Shown here: positions 52,430-61,100 of the stretch, one piece after another
Layout of the letters: every line of letters begins with the position of its first letter
Numbering within the stretch: position 1 is the first letter of the stretch
Assembly (NCBI GenBank): GCA_017515325.1
Contig: JAFWGA010000044.1
Span: 1-64,000 of the forward strand
DNA length: 64,000 bases
Reading direction: 5' to 3'
From: Blautia sp.
GTDB lineage: Bacteria; Bacillota; Clostridia; Lachnospirales; Lachnospiraceae
Program-made: the position numbers and the translations under genes
The notes under the pieces: model-generated
Seen by the model: only the letters and a program-made list of their open reading frames with translations
Database searches by the model: none
What the model was told of the DNA's origin: nothing

Positions 52430-52937
52430 GAAGTGAAGACTTTCCCAACCGTGCCCGCATCATAGCTTTGATGCCACCGGCTTCCAGAATTTTCATTGCC
52501 TGGTCGCCCAGCTGTTCGCAGGGCAGTGTCTCGCCGGTTTCCTGAATCGTCACGGTACCTGCATCCAGATCCAGTGTCAGGGTCTGACCGTCCTTTACAT
52601 GCCGGCTGATGCCCTTGCAGATGACTGGCAGCAGTCCAAGATTCACGGCATTACGAAAGAAAATCCGGGCAAAGGAATCGGCCAGCACAGCGGAAGCCCC
52701 CATACTTAAGAGGGCAATGGGGGCATGTTCACGGCTGGAACCGCATCCAAAGTTACGACCCGCGACGACGATTCCTCCCTCCGGGAAATTCTGAGCGATG
52801 TCTTCCCGCACACCGCACAGGCAGTGGGAACCGATCTCTTTATAATCGGTAATGGCAAGGAAACGTCCGGGATAGATCTGATCTGTATCAATATTGTCAC
52901 CGACTACGATGATTTTTCCGGTGATTTTCGTATTCAT
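52401..52937 (-). CDS. LeuD-like small subunit of an isopropylmalate/homoaconitase-type hydro-lyase
   Basis: This is a 178-residue swivel domain of an aconitase-superfamily heterodimer. It has GDNIDTDQIYPGRF near the start, GRNFGCGSSREHAPIAL around residue 60, and FARIFFRNAVNLGLLP, all family hallmarks. It pairs with the large subunit encoded directly upstream. ATG 52937 follows AAGGAGG by ten bases. LeuA and LeuB are not nearby, so the substrate may be a 2-methylmalate, dimethylmalate or homoaconitate-type hydroxyacid instead of isopropylmalate. Confidence 0.87.
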   Translation of the reverse strand: MNTKITGKIIVVGDNIDTDQIYPGRFLAITDYKEIGSHCLCGVREDIAQNFPEGGIVVAGRNFGCGSSREHAPIALLSMGASAVLADSFARIFFRNAVNLGLLPVICKGISRHVKDGQTLTLDLDAGTVTIQETGETLPCEQLGDQAMKILEAGGIKAMMRARLGKSSLPTATDKEES

Positions 52938-53111
52938 GTTCTTCTGCCTCCTTCTATCATATACGCAGCCCGCAGATAGTGTGAGCTGCTGACCTGAGTA
53001 GTTCCGTTTTTTCTCGCCGATGCAGGGTCCTGGGATGACGTTTTTCCGCTGTGACAGACGATGCTGCCGAAGCAGCAAAATCAGCTCCTTAGACCCTGTC
53101 ATGACAGGGCC

Positions 53112-54374
53112 TTAGTCAAGAAAAGGACGGGGATCGGTGATCTGGCCGTTCAGGATGCTGGCCGCAACGGTAGCCGGACTGGCCAGGTACATCAGCGCTT
53201 CGGTGCTGCCCATACGGCCGGGGAAATTGCGGTTGGTACTGGTAATACAGACTTCACCGGGAGCCAGAATACCTTCGTGTGCGCCTAAACAAGCGCCGCA
53301 GCCAGGCGTGGTAATGGTCGCCCCTGCCTCCATGAGGTCTTGAATATATCCTTTAGCCATGCATTCCTGCATCACAGCCCGAGAGGCGGGGACGACGACC
53401 AGCCGTGTATAGGCAGGAATATGCTTCCCCCGGAGTATTTTCGCGGCGATGGCGATGTCCTCTGTACGTCCGCCGGTGCAGGAGCCGATGTAGCCCTGAT
53501 CCAGCTTCACCTGGCCCTTGGCGATGACCTCGGACAGGGAATGTACGTTCTCTACGCTGCTTGGGCAGGCCAGTTCAGGCTCCAGGTTGGATACATCGAA
53601 TACGTGACTCTCCGGATAAGAATATCCGGGGTCGGTAAACTGGACTTCATAAGGCCGTACCGCCCTTTGGTTCACATAATCCAGCACGTCTTGATTGGGC
53701 TGCATGTAAGCTGTTTTTGCCCCCATTTCTACCGCCATGTTGCAGATGGTCATACGGCCTGCCACGTTCAGGGAATCTACATAGCTTCCGGTAAAGTCAA
53801 TCGCCTTGTAGACGGCACCGTCCGCCCGGATTTTGCCCAGCACCGCCAGCACCACGTCTTTAGGATACACGCCTTTCGGCGCTTCGCCTTCCAGCCGTAC
53901 CTCTATGATTTCAGGAACCCGGAACCACAGTTCGCCGGTGATCAGAATGGTGGCCATGTCCGTTGCCCCGCAGCCTGTACCCATGGCTCCGAAAGCGCCG
54001 TGGGTGGTGGTATGGCTGTCTGTAGCCACTACGATCATGCCGGGATAGATTACGCCTGCTTCCGGCATCACCTGATGACAGACACCGCAATTGGTGTCAA
54101 AGTGATATTTCAGGTTGTTTTTCCGGGCGAATTCCCGCATTTCTTTGTGATTGGATGCACTTTTGATGTCAGGGCAGGGGGCGTAATGGTCAAACACGAA
54201 AGCACAGCGGGTATTGTCCCACACCTTCTCACCGCCCATTTCATAGAAAGAATAAACCGTCTGCAGATACAAGTCGTTGATCTCCGCGAAATCCACTTTA
54301 GCCGTGACAATTTCACCGGGATGCACTTCTTTTTTTCCACTGTTTTTAGCTAATATTTTTTCGATGGCATGCAT
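53112..54374 (-). CDS. LeuC-like large subunit of an isopropylmalate/homoaconitase-type hydro-lyase
   Basis: This is a 420-residue [4Fe-4S] aconitase-superfamily subunit that dehydrates and rehydrates a hydroxy-di- or tricarboxylic acid. Landmarks are FDHYAPCPDIKSA, the substrate block VATDSHTTTHGAFGAMGTGCG, cluster ligands C in GSCTGGRTEDI and the pair in PGCGACLGAH, and TSTNRNFPGRMG at the end. At 420 residues it belongs to the short archaeal/bacterial LeuC2 or DmdA class, not the longer enterobacterial LeuC. AAGAGGAGG precedes ATG 54374. It is divergent from a GntR regulator that probably controls it. Confidence 0.88.
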   Translation of the reverse strand: MHAIEKILAKNSGKKEVHPGEIVTAKVDFAEINDLYLQTVYSFYEMGGEKVWDNTRCAFVFDHYAPCPDIKSASNHKEMREFARKNNLKYHFDTNCGVCHQVMPEAGVIYPGMIVVATDSHTTTHGAFGAMGTGCGATDMATILITGELWFRVPEIIEVRLEGEAPKGVYPKDVVLAVLGKIRADGAVYKAIDFTGSYVDSLNVAGRMTICNMAVEMGAKTAYMQPNQDVLDYVNQRAVRPYEVQFTDPGYSYPESHVFDVSNLEPELACPSSVENVHSLSEVIAKGQVKLDQGYIGSCTGGRTEDIAIAAKILRGKHIPAYTRLVVVPASRAVMQECMAKGYIQDLMEAGATITTPGCGACLGAHEGILAPGEVCITSTNRNFPGRMGSTEALMYLASPATVAASILNGQITDPRPFLD

Positions 54375-54641
54375 AGAAATTCCTCCTCTTCTAAGATGTC
54401 GGTTTTCGGTGTTTCCTTCTGAAATAAAGTGTTCGACCTGTGCGGTCACTAAAGTGACCGATATCTACGTCATTTGCAAAATCCGCGCTACGCGCTTATG
54501 CGCCTGCTGTGCATCCGCATTTTGCTCATTCCTTTGGTGGGTGCCTCGTAAGGATGCGATGTTCTGCCTGGATAAACCCAGTCATAATATCGCATACTTA
54601 CGGTCGTCACCGCACAGGTCGAACCATTTCCAATACGAGGA

Positions 54642-54681
54642 TTGTAAACATAAATCGTATATCGTATACAATATACGATTT
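54642..54681. promoter_or_regulatory. GntR operator overlapping the divergent promoters
   Basis: AAATCGTATAT (54652-54662) and ATATACGATTT (54671-54681) are an exact inverted repeat over 8 bases, a TCGTATAC-type site typical of FadR-class GntR proteins. It covers a plus-strand promoter TTGTAA (54642-54647), 17 bases, TATACA (54665-54670), implying autoregulation as well as control of the hydro-lyase genes. A further half-site GGTATACGATAT lies near 54,770. Confidence 0.75.
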
Positions 54682-54800
54682 ATTCTTATCTTATCATGTA
54701 TCTTATGAGAATGCAACCCTCTTTCTGGTGTTTTTCTTGCTTTCCCTATTTCCTTTCGTTATACTGGGAATGGTATACGATATTCAGAAAGGAACGTGTT

Positions 54801-55454
54801 ATGAAAACATTGGAAATCATGCCCGCGAGGGTGAAAATTTCCGCTATTCTGCGTAAAGCCATCTATTCTGGTGAATATAAAGGCGGCGATGAACTGAGCC
54901 TGACGGATATAGCGGACAAGCTGGGTGTCAGCCGCACTCCTGTTCGGGAAGCATTCCAGCTGCTGGAAAGTGAGGGCTTGATTACCCTGCGTATGAACAA
55001 AGGAGCTATCGTGAATACCATCGACCGGAAGTTCGTGCAGGATATTTTTGAGATGCGGGTTTTGCTGGAATCAGAAGCTGCGAGAAGAGCCGCGGAAAAC
55101 GGTATGAATACAGACGAGATGATTCGGCGCCTTACTGATCTGCAGGAACATCTGGATGATTTGGATATACCGGAATATGAAGCGTTGAATCAGGACATTC
55201 ACCAGGCTATCTGGCGGGCGGCAGACAATCATCAATTGACGGGCTATCTCCTGGAGCTGTGGAATGGTCCAAGTGTGGGACGCGGAGAAAATGCCGCTGC
55301 CCACCACTACAAGGCATCTACTTTGGAGCATATGGCTATTCTTGAGGCGATTCGGGACAGACAGTCAAAAAAAGCGGAAGAGGCCATGCGACGGCATATC
55401 CTGCGCAGCATGGATAATATACTCGCTTCTTCCTGGCAGGAGCATAACTGTTGA
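54801..55454 (+). CDS. GntR-family regulator with FCD sensor domain
   Basis: This is a 217-residue FadR-subfamily repressor-type protein. The N-terminal winged helix (ILRKAIYSGEYKGGDELSLTDIADKLGVSRTPVREAFQLLESEGLI) is followed by a helical FCD domain with metal/ligand-type histidines (NQDIHQAIW, STLEHMAILEAI, MRRHI). It probably responds to the organic acid handled by the divergent LeuCD-like enzyme. I start at ATG 54801 (AAAGGAA upstream); the frame goes back to 54696 through a region that reads unlike GntR proteins. Confidence 0.87.
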   Translation: MKTLEIMPARVKISAILRKAIYSGEYKGGDELSLTDIADKLGVSRTPVREAFQLLESEGLITLRMNKGAIVNTIDRKFVQDIFEMRVLLESEAARRAAENGMNTDEMIRRLTDLQEHLDDLDIPEYEALNQDIHQAIWRAADNHQLTGYLLELWNGPSVGRGENAAAHHYKASTLEHMAILEAIRDRQSKKAEEAMRRHILRSMDNILASSWQEHNC

Positions 55455-55487
55455 ATAAAGTATTTGGGCAAATAGAGGAAGACATCA

Positions 55488-56582
55488 ATGAATGATGGAA
55501 GAGTATTATTTTATCAGATAAGAGATGTCCTGACAGCCTGTTCATCCAAACAGGCGCTAAAGGATCCGACAACTCCATTTGTGGCAGTGCTTGATCCGGA
55601 AAACTGGCGAAAGCTGATGGACCGTTTTGACATGGGGATTGACATGGAGATGAATCCTTCGGATATCCTGGAAACAAAGGCTGTTGTGAATTACGACTCT
55701 CTTACCGGAACCTTTCATATTCCAAGGCGATCTGATCTCCAGGGACGCCCTCATCGTTTTGCTTTTGCCATGGATGAAAGAGGGATAGTTTTTATCGAAA
55801 ACGGTGAATATGTGAAAAAGGTTCTGGGTAGTATCCAACAGAGCATGAAGTGGAAAATGCCGTCGATTGAGAGGTTCCTGTACGATTTCTTAGAGAAAAT
55901 AATAGGAGGGGATCTTGCGGTACTCAGAAGTATGGAACGGGAACTGAATGCCCTGGAGGACAGCATCTTAAACGGGGAGCAGGAAGAGTTTCCCGGTCGG
56001 TTGAAGGAAATCCGCAGCATCCTGATGTCGCTCAGAGTTCACTATGAGCAGATGATCGACCTGGGGCAGGAGCTGGAGGAGAACGAGAACGGTTTTTTTG
56101 CGAGTGAGAACCTGCGCTTTTTCCGTCTGTTTACCGACCGGGTAACACGGCTTCAGGATAAATCGGCCTCCCTGCGGGATTATACTGTCCAGCTTCGCGA
56201 GCTGTTTTCGGCTCAGCTGGATATCAGGCAAAATCGGATTATGACTGTCCTGACAGTGATTACGGCCATTTTTATGCCCTTGACCCTGATTGTCGGATGG
56301 TATGGCATGAATTTTACCAACATGCCTGAACTGACCGCTCCATTTGGATATCCGGCAGTGATTATCATCAGCATTGTAATTGTGGTGGTGAGTGTGATCT
56401 GGTTCAATGGAAGAAGTGGCTATGAAACCGGGCAAAAGCAGCTCTCTAGAATCAGGAAATCAAGGGGGGGACAAATAATTGTATGCGCACGAATTTTTAC
56501 TGCAGAATCATTCCGCTTGCAGCGGCGTAAATTCGGCGCAGTAAACGTATCAAAATGCAAGTATTTTGTTCGTTTACTATAA
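55488..56582 (+). CDS. CorA-type magnesium/divalent cation transporter
   Basis: This 364-residue CorA-family channel protein has a large N-terminal cytoplasmic domain, a long helix (FLEKIIGGDLAVLRSMERELNALEDSIL), a first transmembrane helix IMTVLTVITAIFMPLTLIVG, the selectivity motif YGMNF and a second helix VIIISIVIVVVSVIW. CorA proteins normally stop a few basic residues after helix 2. Here about 60 more residues follow (from NGRSGYETG...), the last 45 of which appear to be encoded by a palindrome-bearing segment around 56,480-56,580. The extension may be acquired. AGAGGAAG precedes the ATG. Confidence 0.85.
   Translation: MNDGRVLFYQIRDVLTACSSKQALKDPTTPFVAVLDPENWRKLMDRFDMGIDMEMNPSDILETKAVVNYDSLTGTFHIPRRSDLQGRPHRFAFAMDERGIVFIENGEYVKKVLGSIQQSMKWKMPSIERFLYDFLEKIIGGDLAVLRSMERELNALEDSILNGEQEEFPGRLKEIRSILMSLRVHYEQMIDLGQELEENENGFFASENLRFFRLFTDRVTRLQDKSASLRDYTVQLRELFSAQLDIRQNRIMTVLTVITAIFMPLTLIVGWYGMNFTNMPELTAPFGYPAVIIISIVIVVVSVIWFNGRSGYETGQKQLSRIRKSRGGQIIVCARIFTAESFRLQRRKFGAVNVSKCKYFVRLL
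56478..56536 (+). repeat. Inverted-repeat segment forming the 3' end of the CorA gene
   Basis: CGAATTTTTAC near 56,489 faces GCGTAAATTCG near 56,525, enclosing CTGCA...TGCAG. The front ATGCGCACGAATTT also occurs near 29,692 in intergenic DNA. This looks like a short mobile-type repeat that extended the CorA reading frame. Confidence 0.35.
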
Positions 56583-56618
56583 TTTCTATTGATGCAGGGA
56601 TAGATAAGGAGAGATGAT

Positions 56619-57737
56619 TTGCAGAAGGATAAACGGAAGGTTATTGTTGAACTGCGGCATGAGCTGCACAGATATCCGGATCTGTCCATGAGGGAAGAGG
56701 GGACGATGGATATTCTGATCCGGTTCCTCAGGCGGCATACGAGCTTTGAGATCAAAAGGAAGAAGAATTGGTTTTACGCCGTCAGGCAGGGACGGGATCA
56801 GGCCAGGCGAATCGCCTTTCGTGCGGACATGGATGCGCTGCCCATCGAAGAAGCACCAGGCCTTCCTTATGCTTCCTGCCGGGAAGGTGTCTCCCATAAA
56901 TGTGGCCATGACGGGCATTGCGCTGTCTTATGTGGACTGGCGCTCGAACTGGACAGCATGGAAACCGGAAAGACCGTTTATCTGATCTTCCAACCAGGTG
57001 AAGAGACCGGGGAAGGTGCTGTGATCTGTAAAGAGATCATCCGGGAGGAAGGGATTCAGGAAATCTATGCCTTTCATAATCTCCCTGGCTATCAGGAAGG
57101 TGCGGTTGTCTATCGCCAAGGGCTGACCCAACCGGCATCGGAGGGTCTGAAGATTACCTTGACAGGAAAAGCTTCGCATGCCAGCGCTCCGGAGGAAGGC
57201 TGTAATCCTGCGGTGGCCCTTTCCAGAACCGTTCTTTTCTCTTCTGACCTGGCAGGAAGACCATCGGAGGAGATGAGGCTGTGTACTGTTACGGGGATGA
57301 GGCTTGGAACCGGTGATTTCGGTATTTCGCCGGGAACCGGAGAGGTCTGTTTTACCCTGCGGGCGGAGAGAGAAGCCGATATGGACAGTCTGGAAAAAGA
57401 AATTGTCTCTTATGCGGCTGCTCAGGCAAGGGAGTTTGGACTGACCATGGAGACAAGCCTCCATGACAGGTTTCCGGAGACGCACAATCATGATGTCTCC
57501 CTTTCCCATGTTCTGGAAGCCGCCGCCGGCTTGCATCTGGCAACCCTGCCAATGCCAAAGCTCTGGAGAGCATCCGAGGACTTTGGGTATTATCTGAAAG
57601 AATGTGAGGGCGCGATGTTTTATATCGGAGCCGGCGAGGACTGGCCGGCTCTTCATACGGTTAACTATGATTTCAATGACAATATTATAGAAGAAGCAGT
57701 GGATCTGTTTTGCGCCCTGGTTCAGGAGCAGCCATAG
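56619..57737 (+). CDS. M20-family amidohydrolase (IAA-amino acid/acetyl-ornithine-type)
   Basis: This 372-residue metal-dependent amidohydrolase removes acyl or amino-acid groups from small molecules. Motifs are RRIAFRADMDALPI, the metal site HKCGHDGHCAVLCG, FQPGEETGEGA (catalytic Glu), GKASHASAPEEG with the dimerisation-domain His, and a late metal-ligand segment near EDFGYYL and ALHTVNYDFND. Length matches M20D/HipO-type enzymes. The start is TTG 56619 behind AAGGAGAG. Substrate is unknown. A terminator follows. Confidence 0.87.
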   Translation: MQKDKRKVIVELRHELHRYPDLSMREEGTMDILIRFLRRHTSFEIKRKKNWFYAVRQGRDQARRIAFRADMDALPIEEAPGLPYASCREGVSHKCGHDGHCAVLCGLALELDSMETGKTVYLIFQPGEETGEGAVICKEIIREEGIQEIYAFHNLPGYQEGAVVYRQGLTQPASEGLKITLTGKASHASAPEEGCNPAVALSRTVLFSSDLAGRPSEEMRLCTVTGMRLGTGDFGISPGTGEVCFTLRAEREADMDSLEKEIVSYAAAQAREFGLTMETSLHDRFPETHNHDVSLSHVLEAAAGLHLATLPMPKLWRASEDFGYYLKECEGAMFYIGAGEDWPALHTVNYDFNDNIIEEAVDLFCALVQEQP

Positions 57738-57811
57738 GGCTCGGTAATGGGAATTGTGATCAGCAGATTCAGAAACCGGGGAAAAAGATCCCTAATGGAT
57801 AAAAAGTATGA

Positions 57812-57900
57812 TTAGCCCTGTGTCGCGGTTTTTACGGGCGGCTCTGATGAGGGGATCCTCCTTCTGCCATCCCGGAAAAGGCGGCACAGGGGCTTTTTTG
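57812..57900 (+). terminator. Terminator after the M20 amidohydrolase gene
   Basis: AGCCCTGTGTCGC near 57,814-57,826 pairs imperfectly with GGCGGCACAGGGGCT near 57,880-57,894, followed by TTTTTT. The long loop contains smaller hairpins. Confidence 0.65.
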
Positions 57901-58195
57901 TTAATTTTTTTTGAATTGGTAAAATTTGGTCATGATTAACGTATATTTTAATGAGAAAATATGCTATAATACCATTATACGAAATGGTTTATAAGGGAGA
58001 GTTTAACCTTGGTCATCCCGTGCATTGTTGATGGCTTTCGTTTTTAGATTTTTCCGGATAAAATAGAGTAGTAGTGAAACAACGTTTGATTGAATGGTTT
58101 AATGAAACACATGTTAGAATCGAGAGGCAAATGGTCGTTCAATTGTAAGGGAAATAGCAAATATAAGATCTACGATTTCGAAAGGAGAGGGCTAT
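57901..58195 (+). promoter_or_regulatory. AT-rich leader and putative promoter of the second large surface protein
   Basis: A perfect -10 TATAAT lies at 57,965-57,970, but no good -35 is 17 bases upstream. It would leave a leader of about 220 bases before ATG 58196. No riboswitch fold is recognised in it. Confidence 0.35.
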
Positions 58196-61100
58196 ATGAA
58201 AAAACAGCATGACGGACCCGGAAAAAAGCCGATCCGTGACCTGATGAAAAAAGTATACAGAAAAAAAGCATGGAATCGTACCGTTACTTCTATTGCCGGA
58301 ATTATCGTGTTTGTTACGACTTATATGCTGATTCTGCCGGCAATCACCATGACTAAGAATCCTGTGTGCGGTCTTGAAGCGCATGTACACGACGACAATT
58401 GTTATACTATGAACTATAGTCGTGTCCTGGCCTGCCCTTATGAGGCAATGGCGAGAGACGGGGTTATCGTCCTGCATCATCACGATGAAAACTGTTATGA
58501 TGAGGGCGGGAACCTGATCTGTACGCTGCCTGAGATAGAAGCTCATCGGCATACGGATCAGTGCTATACCCCTACGGTTAAAGCAGATGACCTGTTTCTC
58601 GCTGGTGCGGGGGAAACGGGTATTTTAACGGGGGAAAGTAATGTGGGTGCACCGTCGGGAACGCTTTCTGTTTCCGAAGATGTTTTCACGGCAGGAAATG
58701 AAGAGGCGGCAGAGAAACAGGCCGGGCTTCAGGCAGCTGGTGCGGCTTCTGCCGGGGATGAGAGCCAGGATTTGTTTCAGGCGGGGGATGAAGCTGCCCC
58801 TTCTGCAGATGTAAGCAGGCAGCAGGTTTCTCTGAACCCGACAGACGTTTTTGTGCAGGACTCCCGGGACCAGGCAGACGTCTTTGTGCAGGACTCCCGA
58901 GACCAGGCAGACGTTTTTGTGCAGGGATCACCGGGAACCGAGGCAGAGAACACGTCTGTTGTTACAATGCCTGGTGAAACCAAAGTTCAGGAAGGTGAGC
59001 CTGTCCTTATCCCACAGGAAAATCAGAAGGCGGATCCTCTTTGTGGGAAGGCAGAAATCATTCTTCATTCGCATAGCCAGGAGTGTTATGATTTTTTTGG
59101 AAATCTGATCTGCGGGAAACCGGAGGTAGTGGAGCATCAGCATACGGATGCCTGCTTTACGCTGCAGGAGAGCGGACTGACTCTGACCTGCACCCTGCCG
59201 GAGCATACCCACACGGATGACTGCTATAAGCAGAGCGTGCTCGACCTGCTGACCCAGCAAGGGGATAAGGCCGGGGAGGATGTTGCCCTGCTGTTTGATG
59301 AGAATAGCGATAGCCGGCTTCTGGCAGAGAGTGATTTGTTTACAGGGGGAAGTGTGCCTGTACTGGAGGATGGGGCATCTCTTTTAAAGGAAGAGACTCC
59401 TCTTTTGGATGATGGTGCGCCGCTCTTAGATAAAGAAGAGACACCTCTCCTGGAGAACGGTGATCCTCTCTTAGAAAAGGAAGAAACGCCTCTTTTGGAC
59501 GACGGTACTCCTCTCCTGGACAAGGAAGAGATTCCTCTTTTGGAGGACGGTGCTCCGCTTTTCGATAAAGAAGAGATTCCTCCTTTGGATGAGAATCCTG
59601 TTTTGAATGAAGGTGTTTCGAATGAAGGTGTTTCGAGTGAAGACTTTTCGAATGAGGACTATTTGAATCAGGGATCTTCGAATGAAGACCTTTTGAATGC
59701 CGATAGTTTGAATGAAACCATTTCAAAAGAAGATATCTCTGTCCAGACGACGGAGAAGGATGAATTACCTGGCGAAAATGGGGACATCTCCGCAGAAGCA
59801 GGCCAAGCTCAGCCTCAGGGAGTATCCTTTGTGATCGAACCGGGTATTATCATTCCCGAGCCTGGGAAAGAAAATGGGGATGCCATTGTCGTCCTTCCGG
59901 GTGGGCAGGAAGATAAGGCCAGTGAAGAAAACCCTGAGACGGAAGGCACTTGGAATGAGGGTATTCCGAACCAGATCGAGGTAATGCCGGAGACAGATGA
60001 GAGTGTTTCTGAAGAAGCGGATACAGACCCGCTTGTCGTTGTAGATGCTGGGAGTGAAGCGGAAACGGTTCAGGAAGCTGAAGCTGGCGCAGAAGCGGAA
60101 GCGGATCAGGAAGAAACTGGCGCAGATGTAGAAGCGGATCAGGAAGAAATAGCTGGCGTAGAAGCAGAAGCTGGCGCAGATGCGGAAGTGGATCAGGAAA
60201 AAGCTGGCGTAGAAACAGAAGCGGATCATAGAACAGAAGATGTGGATGACTCCAAATCCATCACTGAGATAGTAGAGGATGACTTAACAAAGGATACGGT
60301 TGAGAATGGAGTAGAGTCGATCACTGAGATTAATGTCGAAACCGTGACGGTATCAGAAGAAGAAACAAATGATGGTACTGTAAAGGACAGGGAAGAAGCC
60401 TCGGAGCAGACGACTGAATCTGTGATGGATACCGGAAACAAGAGTGAAGGGGAAGCTCTTTCAGAGATTATAAAAGAAGATAATTCAGAATACTTTAGTG
60501 AGGCAAAAGAAGAGTCGATCACGGCATCTCTTATAGAGACTGTGGATGAAATGATGACGGAATCTTCTGCCAAGGTGGAAGCCGGAACAGCGAAAGCTGA
60601 TATTGGTGCTGATATTGATATCGAAGCCTCTGAGCAGACCGATGATGGTACCGTAGAGATTGCGACGGTAGTTGATACTGCATCAGAGAAAATGACAGAA
60701 GCAGATAGTATACCGGTGACGGAAAGAGAAACAGATCCTGACGTTGAGATGATGACCGAACAGGTGACAGAAACTGCTTCTGAGGATGATCCGGAAACGC
60801 TAAGGGAGTCGATATCAGAAGCTGAGACTGAGGCAACATCAGAGGCGGGAATCGAGTCTGCAACAGAATCCGTGACCGAATTAAGGACGGAATCCGTCAG
60901 CGTGCAGGCTGCGGAAGCTGTGACCGAGACAATGTCGGAAGTGATCAGTGAGCAGATCACGGAAGCCGTGACCGAGGCAATGTCGGAAGCCATCAGTGAG
61001 CAGATCACGGAAGCTGTGACAGAGACAATGACGGAAGTGACCAGTGAGCAGGCTGTGGAAGCTTTGACTGAGATAACGACGGAAACGGTCAGTGAACAGA

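Noticed and set aside
53340..54353. 337-codon plus-strand frame opposite the LeuC-like gene
   Set aside because: It is antisense to an enzyme with all aconitase motifs and has no recognisable domain.
58139..58552. 137-codon minus-strand frame at the start of the surface protein
   Set aside because: The plus-strand frame has the conserved export signal and Cys/His modules.
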